A stretch of DNA of 15,940 bases from Acidimicrobiia bacterium (GTDB lineage Bacteria; Actinomycetota; Acidimicrobiia; Acidimicrobiales; AC-14), in contig JAFAUA010000002.1 in the NCBI GenBank assembly GCA_019243595.1, positions 1 to 15,940 of the forward strand, read 5' to 3'. The position numbers were made by a program, and so were the translations under genes. The notes below the pieces were generated by a model, which saw only the letters and a program-made list of their open reading frames with translations, did no database searches and had not been told where the DNA came from. Positions 1 to 6,050 of this stretch are shown here, in pieces; the first letter of the stretch is position 1, and each line of letters opens with the position of its first letter.

Positions 1-919
1 CCAGGCCACTGAACGCGGCGTGAACGGCAGCGGCCATGCCGACTCCGTTCTCCTGCTGCGACAGCTCCTCGTAGGAGCCAAGCGAGGGGAAGGGCCGCCC
101 GGCCAGCAGGTAGTACTCGTCGGCGGCGAACACCACCCGCCGGCCCAGGCAGTCGAGGAAGGTGTCCTGCCAGCGCTCCACGAGCTCCACGACCGCGGCG
201 GCTTCGGCAGGGGTGTGCGCCCGCATGTCGCCCTCGGTCGTGTAGCGGCTCACGCCGAGCGGCACGCAGGCGACCGTGCGCAGCTCGGGGTACTCGTCGA
301 GCACGCCGGCCAGGGTGTCGTCGAGCACCGCGCCGTCGTTGATCCCCGGGCACACGACCACCTGGCCGTGGACCTCGATCCCGTGCTCCAGGAGGGCTCG
401 CAGCCACCGGAGGCTGGTTGCGCCCCGCCGGTTGCGGAGCATGCGGGCGCGGATGAGGGGATCGGTGGCGTGGATGCTGACCCACAGCGGTGAGAGCCCC
501 TCGCTCACCACTCGCTCGAGGTCGGACTCGGTGAAGCGGGTGAGCGTGGTGAAGTTGCCGTACAGGAACGACAGCCGGTAGTCGTCGTCCTTCACGTACA
601 GGCTCGGGCGCAGCCCCTTGGGCAGCTGGTAGATGAAGCAGAACTCGCAGTGGTTGTCGCATGTGCGCACCTGGTCGAACAGCGCGGAGTGCACCTCGGC
701 GCCGAGTGGCTCGCCTGCCTCTTTGGCGACCGCCAGCTCGAGGTCGAAGCTGCCGCGGCGGACCTGGAGGTCGAGGTCGGGTTCGTCGGCGAGCAGCCGC
801 CATTGGATCACGTCGCGCGGCTGGTGGCCGTTCAACGAGACCACCTCGTCGCCGGGCTCCAATCCGGCGCGCTGGGCCGGCGATCCGGGCGCGACAGCCA
901 CTACGCGCGGCAGGGACAT
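1..919 (-). CDS. DUF512-family protein: PDZ plus radical-SAM-like cluster (3' end outside window)
   Basis: Reading the minus strand from ATG at 919 gives an open frame of 306 codons to the window edge, so the C-terminus is missing. Residues about 2-60 form a PDZ-like domain with the classic APGSPAQRAGLEPGDEVVSLNG pattern. A CxxxCxxC cluster follows at C87, C91 and C94 (CDNHCEFC), which in radical SAM enzymes binds a 4Fe-4S cluster. The motif FLYGNFTTLT and the later HATDP and CPGINDG segments are typical of the DUF512 'Fe-S oxidoreductase' family, whose reaction is, to my knowledge, not established. In many bacteria this gene sits next to the GTPase gene der, which may lie just beyond the left edge; that is inference. 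The start codon overlaps the CATG at 917-920 and faces ispH. A -10-like TATCCT ends 6 bases upstream, suggesting leaderless translation. Confidence 0.9.
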   Translation of the reverse strand, partial: MSLPRVVAVAPGSPAQRAGLEPGDEVVSLNGHQPRDVIQWRLLADEPDLDLQVRRGSFDLELAVAKEAGEPLGAEVHSALFDQVRTCDNHCEFCFIYQLPKGLRPSLYVKDDDYRLSFLYGNFTTLTRFTESDLERVVSEGLSPLWVSIHATDPLIRARMLRNRRGATSLRWLRALLEHGIEVHGQVVVCPGINDGAVLDDTLAGVLDEYPELRTVACVPLGVSRYTTEGDMRAHTPAEAAAVVELVERWQDTFLDCLGRRVVFAADEYYLLAGRPFPSLGSYEELSQQENGVGMAAAVHAAFSGL

Positions 920-925
920 GGGTCA

Positions 926-931
926 AGGATA
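926..931 (-). promoter_or_regulatory. -10 element for the DUF512 gene (leaderless start)
   Basis: On the minus strand the hexamer TATCCT is followed by six bases and then the ATG at 919-917. That spacing would put the transcription start on or beside the start codon. No convincing Shine-Dalgarno or -35 box is visible. It is one of four similarly spaced sites in the window. Confidence 0.55.
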
Positions 932-946
932 CGGCCGGACTGCCCC

Positions 947-952
947 TAGCCT
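947..952 (+). promoter_or_regulatory. -10 element for ispH (leaderless start)
   Basis: TAGCCT is followed by seven bases and then the GTG at 960. The spacing fits transcription starting at the start codon. The site lies in the 40-base divergent gap shared with the DUF512 promoter, so the two polymerases would compete for the same DNA. No clear -35 box is seen. Confidence 0.5.
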
Positions 953-959
953 TGAGTCC

Positions 960-1961
960 GTGGACGTCGACCGGGTCCTGCTCGCCGCGCCTCGCGGCTT
1001 CTGTGCGGGCGTGGAGATGGCCATCAAGGCGCTGGCCTGGATGGTCCGCATCTTCGACCCGCCCGTGTACTGCTACCACGAGATCGTCCACAACCAGTTG
1101 GTCGTCGATCGCTTCCGCGAGCTGGGCGTGGTCTTCGTCGACGACGTGGCCGAGGTGCCGCCGGGTGCAGCGCTGATGCTGAGCGCCCATGGCTCGGCGC
1201 CCGAGGTGGTCGAGGCCGCACGTGCGCATGGCGGCGTCGTCGTCGACGCGGTGTGCCCGCTCGTCACCAAGGTGCACCACGAGGTCAAGGTGCGCGCCGC
1301 CAAGGGCTACTCGATCGTGTACGTGGGCCACGAGGGCCACGACGAGGCAGTCGGCACCATGGCCGTCGCCCCTGATGCCATCCACCTGGTCGAGTCCGAG
1401 GACGATGTGGCGTCGCTGCCCGGGACCGACCAGCCCGTCGCCCTCCTGGCCCAGACGACACTCAGTCAGCACGACTGGTCGGGCGTGCTCGACGCGGCCC
1501 GGGACCGGTTCCCCGAGCTGTGGATGCCGGGGCGGAGCGATCTCTGCTTCGCCACGACCAACCGCCAGGACGCCCTCACCGACATCGCCAAGCGGTCCGA
1601 CGCCGTCGTCGTCATCGGGTCGGTGAACTCTTCGAACACGGTGGCCCTCGAGAAGGTGGCGAGAACCGTCGGCTGCCAGCGGGTCCTGCGCATCAACGGG
1701 CCCGACGAGCTACCCGACGACCTGTCGGGAACAGTGGCCGTGACCGCGGGCGCGTCCGCCCCCGAGGAACTGGTGCGAGCGGTCATCGAGCGCCTGGCCC
1801 CGAAGGAAGGCGTCGAAGAAGTGGCGCTCACCGACGAGGAGGAGTACTTCCCTCCCCCGCGCGAGCTGCGAGATCTGCTGCCGAAGGACGCCCTGGCCGA
1901 CGACCGCGATGTGGCCGCCAGCGACGTGCTGGATGAGCTTGCCCACATCGGCCGGGCGTAG
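960..1961 (+). CDS. ispH: 4-hydroxy-3-methylbut-2-enyl diphosphate reductase (IspH/LytB)
   Basis: IspH is the last enzyme of the MEP pathway. It reduces HMBPP to IPP and DMAPP with a 4Fe-4S cluster in the cytoplasm. The 333-residue product carries the family signature: PRGFCAGV near the N-terminus (C15), HEIVHN (H44), SAHGS (H77), DAVCPLVTKVH (C99), GHEGHDE (H127, E129), DLCFATTNRQ (C196) and SVNSSNT (about 222-227). The three cysteines are the expected cluster ligands. I chose GTG at 960 because it begins two to five residues before the usual conserved start and has a -10 element at leaderless spacing. An in-frame ATG at 918 would add 14 residues but overlaps the start codon of the divergent gene. 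The open frame extends back to 633 only as a shadow of that gene. The acidic C-terminal tail (about 290-333) is beyond the catalytic core. The next gene begins 10 bases after the stop. Confidence 0.96.
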   Translation: MDVDRVLLAAPRGFCAGVEMAIKALAWMVRIFDPPVYCYHEIVHNQLVVDRFRELGVVFVDDVAEVPPGAALMLSAHGSAPEVVEAARAHGGVVVDAVCPLVTKVHHEVKVRAAKGYSIVYVGHEGHDEAVGTMAVAPDAIHLVESEDDVASLPGTDQPVALLAQTTLSQHDWSGVLDAARDRFPELWMPGRSDLCFATTNRQDALTDIAKRSDAVVVIGSVNSSNTVALEKVARTVGCQRVLRINGPDELPDDLSGTVAVTAGASAPEELVRAVIERLAPKEGVEEVALTDEEEYFPPPRELRDLLPKDALADDRDVAASDVLDELAHIGRA

Positions 1962-1964
1962 AAT
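1959..1964 (+). promoter_or_regulatory. -10 element for the HD-domain gene, overlapping the ispH stop codon
   Basis: TAGAAT, close to the TATAAT consensus, ends seven bases before the ATG at 1972. Its first three bases are the TAG stop codon of ispH. The layout suggests a separate leaderless promoter for the downstream gene in addition to read-through from ispH. Confidence 0.6.
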
Positions 1965-1971
1965 CGCGGCC

Positions 1972-2520
1972 ATGACGCAGACGTTCACCCGCATGGACGA
2001 GTCCACCGCCGAAGAGTGGATGCATATCGGAGTCGAGTCGGCCAAGGCCCAGCAGGAACAGGGCGAGACGGTGCTGCTGCTGCTGCGGATGCTGTCGAAC
2101 ATCGTCAGCGGGTTCGCCGTCGACCAGCTGACTCACTGCCTGCAGACGGCGACGCTCGCCGAGCGAGCCGGCGCCGACAAGGAAGTTGTGGTGGCGTCGC
2201 TGTGCCACGACATCGGCAAGGTCGTTTCCGTGCCCAACCACGGCGCCATCGCCGCCGAGATCCTGAAGCCCTACGTCCGCGAAGACGTCTACTTCATGAT
2301 CAAGAACCACCAGGACTTCCAGGGCCGGCACTACTACCACCACTTCGGTGGCGACCCGAATGCGCGTGACCAGTTCGCGGGCGAGTCGTGGTTCGACCTG
2401 GCGGCCCAGTTCGCCGACGACTGGGACCAGATCGCGTTCGACCCCGACTACGACACCCTGCCGCTCGAGCACTTCGAGCCGCTGGTGCGCGAGGTCTTCG
2501 CCCAGCCGCACTCCTTCTGA
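1972..2520 (+). CDS. HD-domain metalloenzyme, PhnZ/MIOX-like superfamily
   Basis: The predicted protein has 182 residues and is probably cytoplasmic. It has the pattern of the HD fold: H55 in QLTHCLQTA, then H79-D80 in CHDIGK exactly 24 residues later, H90 in NHG, H113 in KNHQDFQG, and acidic residues near 149-152. The stretch QLTHCLQTATLAERAGA followed by CHDIGK strongly resembles PhnZ-type proteins, which use a mixed-valence di-iron centre to oxidise substrates; other HD proteins are phosphohydrolases. The Tyr and Glu that PhnZ uses for its substrate, just before the first His, are not evident here, so I do not assign phosphonate oxidation. ATG 1972 is preferred because it follows a TAGAAT at leaderless spacing; an open frame reaching back to 1909 lies inside ispH. 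A terminator-like hairpin follows directly. Substrate unknown. Confidence 0.85.
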   Translation: MTQTFTRMDESTAEEWMHIGVESAKAQQEQGETVLLLLRMLSNIVSGFAVDQLTHCLQTATLAERAGADKEVVVASLCHDIGKVVSVPNHGAIAAEILKPYVREDVYFMIKNHQDFQGRHYYHHFGGDPNARDQFAGESWFDLAAQFADDWDQIAFDPDYDTLPLEHFEPLVREVFAQPHSF

Positions 2521-2522
2521 CG

Positions 2523-2540
2523 GGAGCGCGGCTCCTCTTT
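2523..2540 (+). terminator. Short rho-independent-type terminator after the HD gene
   Basis: GGAGC (2523-2527), a GCG loop, GCTCC (2531-2535) and then TCTTT form a small stem-loop with a U-rich tail when read on the plus strand, beginning two bases after the HD-gene stop. The tail overlaps the stop codon of the convergent gene. The 5-bp stem is short, so it may be weak. On the minus strand there is no T tract, so it looks one-directional. Confidence 0.5.
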
Positions 2541-3414
2541 ACTTCTCCGGGTAGATCCAGTCCCTGAGCATCGGGACCAGGCCACGCGGTCCGCCCTTGG
2601 CGTGGCGACCCGGTGGCGGCCCGAGGATGTAAGACACAGCGGTCAGCACGACCAGCTCCAGCGTCCAAGTCTCGGGTGCACCGAGGGGCGGGTCGAACAA
2701 AGGCACACCCACGGCGGCCGGAGCGAGCACGCCGGTGCCGCCTACCGTCAGCGGGAGCGATCGCTCGGCGGCGACGACGTAGGTGCCGAGGGCGATCGCC
2801 ATCAAGGCGACCAGGAAGAGGGCGAACAGGTTGACGCCCGTGCGAGCCAGGTTGCTGTTCGTCCCGCTGCTGCTGAGCGGTGTGACCGTGACCGGCGTGA
2901 GCGGGAGCGTCGACGGGCTGGTCGTGGCGACCGGAGCCGCCAGGTTGAAGAAGGCGTCGATCGTTGCCGTACCCGTGACACCGCTGGCGGTGTCGACCGC
3001 AGGGCCACTCACGATCACGTCATTTCGGCCCTGGTGCACGCTGACGTTGACCGGGTCGTCGAGGACGGCGGTCGCTCCGTCGGTGTTGGTCTTGACGCTC
3101 ACCGACACGTCGCCGTTCTGGTCGGCGTCCTTGTCGAGGCTTTTGCCGTTGAGCGAGACGTTGACGACGCCGGTGTAGCGGCATCCGGCTGCGAGCGACA
3201 GCAGCCCACGAACCGTGTCCCCGGGCTTGATGTCGCCGCCACTGAATTGGCTGTCGCAGTCGAAAACCGCGCTGCTGCTCGAGCTCGACATGCTGCTGCT
3301 GCTCCCCGCGGCCACCACGCTGTTGAACGGTGGGACGGCGAAGCTCAGGACCAGCGTGACGAACACCGCGATGGCGGGCAGGCCGGTCCGGGGATTGCGC
3401 AGGAACTCTTTCAT
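2539..3414 (-). CDS. Secreted/membrane-anchored Ser-rich surface protein with internal LARTG motif
   Basis: I do not recognise a named family for this 291-residue protein. Residues 1-36 look like a signal peptide: basic start (KEFLRNPR), hydrophobic core about 11-28, and AVA-type ending near 33-36. A Ser-only-like tract follows (37-48), then a probable extracellular domain (about 50-160) with two cysteines, C53 and C78, that could form a disulfide. A Ser/Thr/Pro linker spans about 160-187. LARTG at 189-193 is followed by a hydrophobic helix (194-215) and E-R, as in sortase signals; LAxTG is the form associated with class E sortases of actinobacteria. Unusually, 73 more residues follow, with a second hydrophobic stretch near 251-264. 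ATG at 3414 overlaps the upstream ligase stop as ATGA and has an AGAGG ribosome site six bases upstream. Surface structural protein or glycan acceptor is inference. Confidence 0.85.
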   Translation of the reverse strand: MKEFLRNPRTGLPAIAVFVTLVLSFAVPPFNSVVAAGSSSSMSSSSSSAVFDCDSQFSGGDIKPGDTVRGLLSLAAGCRYTGVVNVSLNGKSLDKDADQNGDVSVSVKTNTDGATAVLDDPVNVSVHQGRNDVIVSGPAVDTASGVTGTATIDAFFNLAAPVATTSPSTLPLTPVTVTPLSSSGTNSNLARTGVNLFALFLVALMAIALGTYVVAAERSLPLTVGGTGVLAPAAVGVPLFDPPLGAPETWTLELVVLTAVSYILGPPPGRHAKGGPRGLVPMLRDWIYPEK

Positions 3415-4736
3415 CGGTCACCTCTGAACGCGAGAGCAGCGATCCACCCGGCGACGATCCCGAGAGCGGGCGCGTGCCAGGTGAAGTCGAAGACTCCTCC
3501 GACGGCAAATATCAGCAGTGAGGCGGTGGCCGCCTCGGACTGCCACGTGCGACGATCGACGACGCCCACCACTGCAGCACCCGCCAGACCGAGCAGGGCC
3601 AGGGCAACCAGACCGCCGCCGGCGGCGATCTGCAGGTACTCGTTGTGGGCGAAGTAGGCGAAGGCGCCCCGGTTGTTGAGTGGCAGATTCTTCTCCGGGC
3701 CCCCGCCGGCGATCGGGTGCGCCTTGGCCACGCGGTACGCGGCCGACCACTCCGTGGTGCGCAGCTCGAGGGTGGCGGTGCTCAGACGACTTGTTGCCGA
3801 CGGGTGGGTGGCCAGAGCGACAGCGGCCGCGAAGACCAGCAGGAGGAGAGCGGCGCTGGTGCGCGAGCGCAGTGCGGGGGCGCCCCGCCCGGCGATGACG
3901 GCAAGGCCGACCAAGGCCAGCGCGAGCAGCGGCTGGGCGTGGCCGCCCGAGGCCGCGGCGATGCAGGCCACGCCTGCGAACAGGGCGAGAAGCCCGGCCC
4001 ACAGGGCTTCCCGCAGGCATCGGCGCGGGAGCATCGGCAGCACGACGACGAAGGCGAACAGCGCGCCTCTGCTCTCGGTGGCGATGAGCCCGGCGACGAT
4101 CAGGAAGATCGCCACTCGCCGCGTGGCCGGGTGGACACCCTCGAGCACGATCGCCAGCGGCGCGATCATCGCCAGCAACAGACCGGCGGCGTTGGCGTAG
4201 GTCAGCGTCCCCGCCACTCGCCACAGGCCGTCGTGGGCCATGGCGTACGGGTAGGCCCGGTACACGATGCCGGCCATGCCGAGGGCGGCCATCACCGCGC
4301 CGAGGGCGACGACGTTGCGGTGGATCGCGGCCCGCTGGCTGAGATCGAAGGAGCGGCCGATGACGAGAGCGGCCCCGAAGCCGACCGCCGACCCGATGAG
4401 AAGCGGTGCCCGGCTGGGCACGCCCCAGGCGACCGATGCGATCGCCCACCACAGACAGAAGGCGCCGAGAGCGACCAGGACGCGGCGCTCGCCGGGCGAG
4501 GGACGGCGCCGGTAGGCAATGGCAACGCCAGCGAGCAGAAGCGGGAAGACCCACGCGTCGGGCAGGAAGAAAGCGCCCTTGCGGATGAGCGCCGCGCAGG
4601 TCACGCCGACGGCAACGGCACCGAGCATGCTGCGCCGGCGGTGCAGCAGGGACGCAGACGTCGAGGAGCCGGTCGCCGGCTCCCCAGCCCGCTTCCGTTG
4701 CACCACCTGCCCCGCCGCTGTCACGCAGGGCGGCAC
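3411..4736 (-). CDS. O-antigen ligase / Wzy_C-superfamily polytopic membrane protein
   Basis: The 441-residue product is hydrophobic over most of its length, with roughly ten or eleven predicted membrane segments. It has the features of the Wzy_C superfamily, which covers WaaL-type ligases, Wzy polymerases and PglL-type O-oligosaccharyltransferases: a GTLTYANAAGLLLAM helix, ESRGALFAF after it, and a late extracytoplasmic loop followed by HNEYLQIAAGGGLVAL. These enzymes move lipid-linked glycans to an acceptor on the outer face of the membrane; the exact substrate cannot be read from sequence. The start is uncertain. GTG at 4736 is the longest option, lies 50 bases after plsC and has no clear ribosome site. 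In-frame alternatives are the GTG codons at 4706 and 4703 and ATG at 4628, just before the first membrane helix. Its stop overlaps the start of the Ser-rich surface protein, which suggests a working pair. Confidence 0.88.
   Translation of the reverse strand: MPPCVTAAGQVVQRKRAGEPATGSSTSASLLHRRRSMLGAVAVGVTCAALIRKGAFFLPDAWVFPLLLAGVAIAYRRRPSPGERRVLVALGAFCLWWAIASVAWGVPSRAPLLIGSAVGFGAALVIGRSFDLSQRAAIHRNVVALGAVMAALGMAGIVYRAYPYAMAHDGLWRVAGTLTYANAAGLLLAMIAPLAIVLEGVHPATRRVAIFLIVAGLIATESRGALFAFVVVLPMLPRRCLREALWAGLLALFAGVACIAAASGGHAQPLLALALVGLAVIAGRGAPALRSRTSAALLLLVFAAAVALATHPSATSRLSTATLELRTTEWSAAYRVAKAHPIAGGGPEKNLPLNNRGAFAYFAHNEYLQIAAGGGLVALALLGLAGAAVVGVVDRRTWQSEAATASLLIFAVGGVFDFTWHAPALGIVAGWIAALAFRGDR
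3421..3425 (-). promoter_or_regulatory. Ribosome binding site of the surface-protein gene
   Basis: AGAGG on the minus strand sits six bases before the ATG at 3414, inside the end of the ligase gene. It fixes the start and supports translational coupling through the ATGA overlap. Confidence 0.6.
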
Positions 4737-4776
4737 GCTAGTGGCGCAAAAGGGACGCGTGCCAGAACGGTCCCGG

Positions 4777-4788
4777 AGAGGGCCCTCT
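4777..4788. repeat. 12-bp perfect palindrome at the plsC stop codon
   Basis: AGAGGGCCCTCT is its own reverse complement and covers part of the plsC stop codon. It could be a regulator site or a minimal hairpin between plsC and the ligase gene, but it has no T tract and no loop. Function unknown. Confidence 0.35.
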
Positions 4789-5422
4789 AGGCGCCCGCCA
4801 GCTCCTGCGCCTCGTCGAACAGTTCCTGGATCTCGTCGCGCAGCTGCACCGTGAGCTCGTGCACGGCCCGGCGAGAGGTCCGGCCCCCCTCTGATGGCGA
4901 CGGCGGGGCGATGGGCTCGCCGACGACGATGGTGACCTTGACCGGCCGCGGCAGCTTCTTGCCCTTGCGCAGGGCTTGTTCGGAGCCGCCGATCCCGACC
5001 GGAACGACCGGGACGCCGACCTTGGACGCCACGTAGGCGGCCCCTTCAAAGAGGTGCTCGACCTTGGGCCCTGATTGGCGGGTGCCCTCGGGAAAGATGA
5101 CGACGGGCTCACCGCCCTGAAGCACCTCCACCGTCCGCTTCAGCGCCTCCCGATCCGCGCCGCCTCGGTGCACGGGGTAGGCGCCGAGGGCGGAGATGAA
5201 CTTGCCGAAGAGCGACACCTTCCACAGCGAGTCCTTGCCCATGTACCGCATCCGGCGGCGGGTGATGCTGCTGGTAAGCGCAAAGTCGATGAACGAGCGG
5301 TGGACCGGGGCGAGCACGAACGGCCCGGTGGCCGGGAGGTTCTCCTTCCCGACGATCTTCAGCCGCCAGAAGCCCTTGTTCAACGCCAGCAGAAAGAGCC
5401 AGACGACTCTGTAGAGAATCAC
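4787..5422 (-). CDS. plsC: 1-acyl-sn-glycerol-3-phosphate acyltransferase (PlsC family)
   Basis: PlsC enzymes acylate lysophosphatidic acid to phosphatidic acid at the membrane. The 211-residue protein has the family blocks in order: HX4D as HRSFID (H41, D46), a substrate-binding region with ALGAYPVHRGG (79-88), FPEGTR (110-115) and VPVVPVGIGG (about 138-147). The first 14 residues are hydrophobic and may anchor it. GTG at 5422 overlaps the cmk stop as GTGA, so the two are probably translationally coupled. The C-terminus (about 180-211) is a charged, Glu-rich helix. A cmk-plsC pairing is common in Gram-positive bacteria, which supports the assignment, though the exact acyl acceptor in this organism is inferred. 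Confidence 0.94.
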   Translation of the reverse strand: MILYRVVWLFLLALNKGFWRLKIVGKENLPATGPFVLAPVHRSFIDFALTSSITRRRMRYMGKDSLWKVSLFGKFISALGAYPVHRGGADREALKRTVEVLQGGEPVVIFPEGTRQSGPKVEHLFEGAAYVASKVGVPVVPVGIGGSEQALRKGKKLPRPVKVTIVVGEPIAPPSPSEGGRTSRRAVHELTVQLRDEIQELFDEAQELAGA

Positions 5423-6048
5423 GTGAGCATCCCCACGATTTGGTCGACCACGTCGTCAACGGTACGCCCCGTCGTGTCGATCACCACTGCGTCATCCGCC
5501 GCCACCAACGGCGACGTGGCCCGATTCGAGTCGAGCGCGTCCCGGCGGGCGAGGTCGGCGGCGACGGCGTTGACGTCGGGCGCCCGATCATCGCGCTGGC
5601 GACGGCGAGCCCGCTCCTCTTCGCTCGCGGTCAGGAACACCTTCACGTCGGCGTCGGGGAACACGACCGTGCCGATGTCGCGGCCCTCGGCCACTCCCCC
5701 GCCGTGTTCGGCCGCCCACTCGCGTTGCCGGCGGACCATGTCGGCCCGCACCGCGGGATGGGCCGACACCGTGCTCACGATGGCTGTCACGTCGGCGCCC
5801 CTAATCGCAGCGGTCGCATCGATGCCGTCGACGAGCACGCGCTCGCCGAGTCCGATGTCGAGGTTGCCGGCGAGCTTCGCCAGTGCCTCGCCGTCCGCGG
5901 GGTCGACGCCGTCGCGCAGGGCGGCGAACGAGACCGAGCGGTACATGGCGCCGGTGTCGAGGTAGGCGACCCCGAGGCGCTCGGCGACGGCGCGGGCGAC
6001 GGTGGACTTTCCCGACCCGGCGGGACCGTCGATGGCGACGACCGGCAT
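5419..6048 (-). CDS. cmk: Cytidylate kinase
   Basis: Cmk phosphorylates CMP and dCMP with ATP. The 209-residue protein opens with the Walker A motif IDGPAGSGKST (about 6-16), followed by YLDTGAMYRSV, a CMP-binding signature. GRDIGTVVFPDADVKVFLTAS is conserved in the second half; next comes the lid segment with ERARRRQRD, and RDALDSNRATSPL near the end is also typical. ATG at 6048 was chosen because it starts three residues before the conserved beta strand and only two bases after the aroA stop; the frame continues upstream to 6264 only inside aroA. The 3' end overlaps plsC by four bases. In many actinobacteria cmk is followed by der; here it is followed by plsC instead. Confidence 0.96.
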   Translation of the reverse strand: MPVVAIDGPAGSGKSTVARAVAERLGVAYLDTGAMYRSVSFAALRDGVDPADGEALAKLAGNLDIGLGERVLVDGIDATAAIRGADVTAIVSTVSAHPAVRADMVRRQREWAAEHGGGVAEGRDIGTVVFPDADVKVFLTASEEERARRRQRDDRAPDVNAVAADLARRDALDSNRATSPLVAADDAVVIDTTGRTVDDVVDQIVGMLT

Positions 6049-6050
6049 CG

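Noticed and set aside
633..959. N-terminal extension of the ispH reading frame
   Set aside because: It lies on the opposite strand inside the DUF512 gene, has no IspH-like sequence, and the family begins at about 960.
2602..4790. Long plus-strand open frames opposite the surface and ligase genes (2602-3657, 3645-4790)
   Set aside because: They are Arg/Gly-rich translations antisense to genes with clear signal peptide, membrane and Wzy_C features; a GC-rich genome gives such shadow frames.
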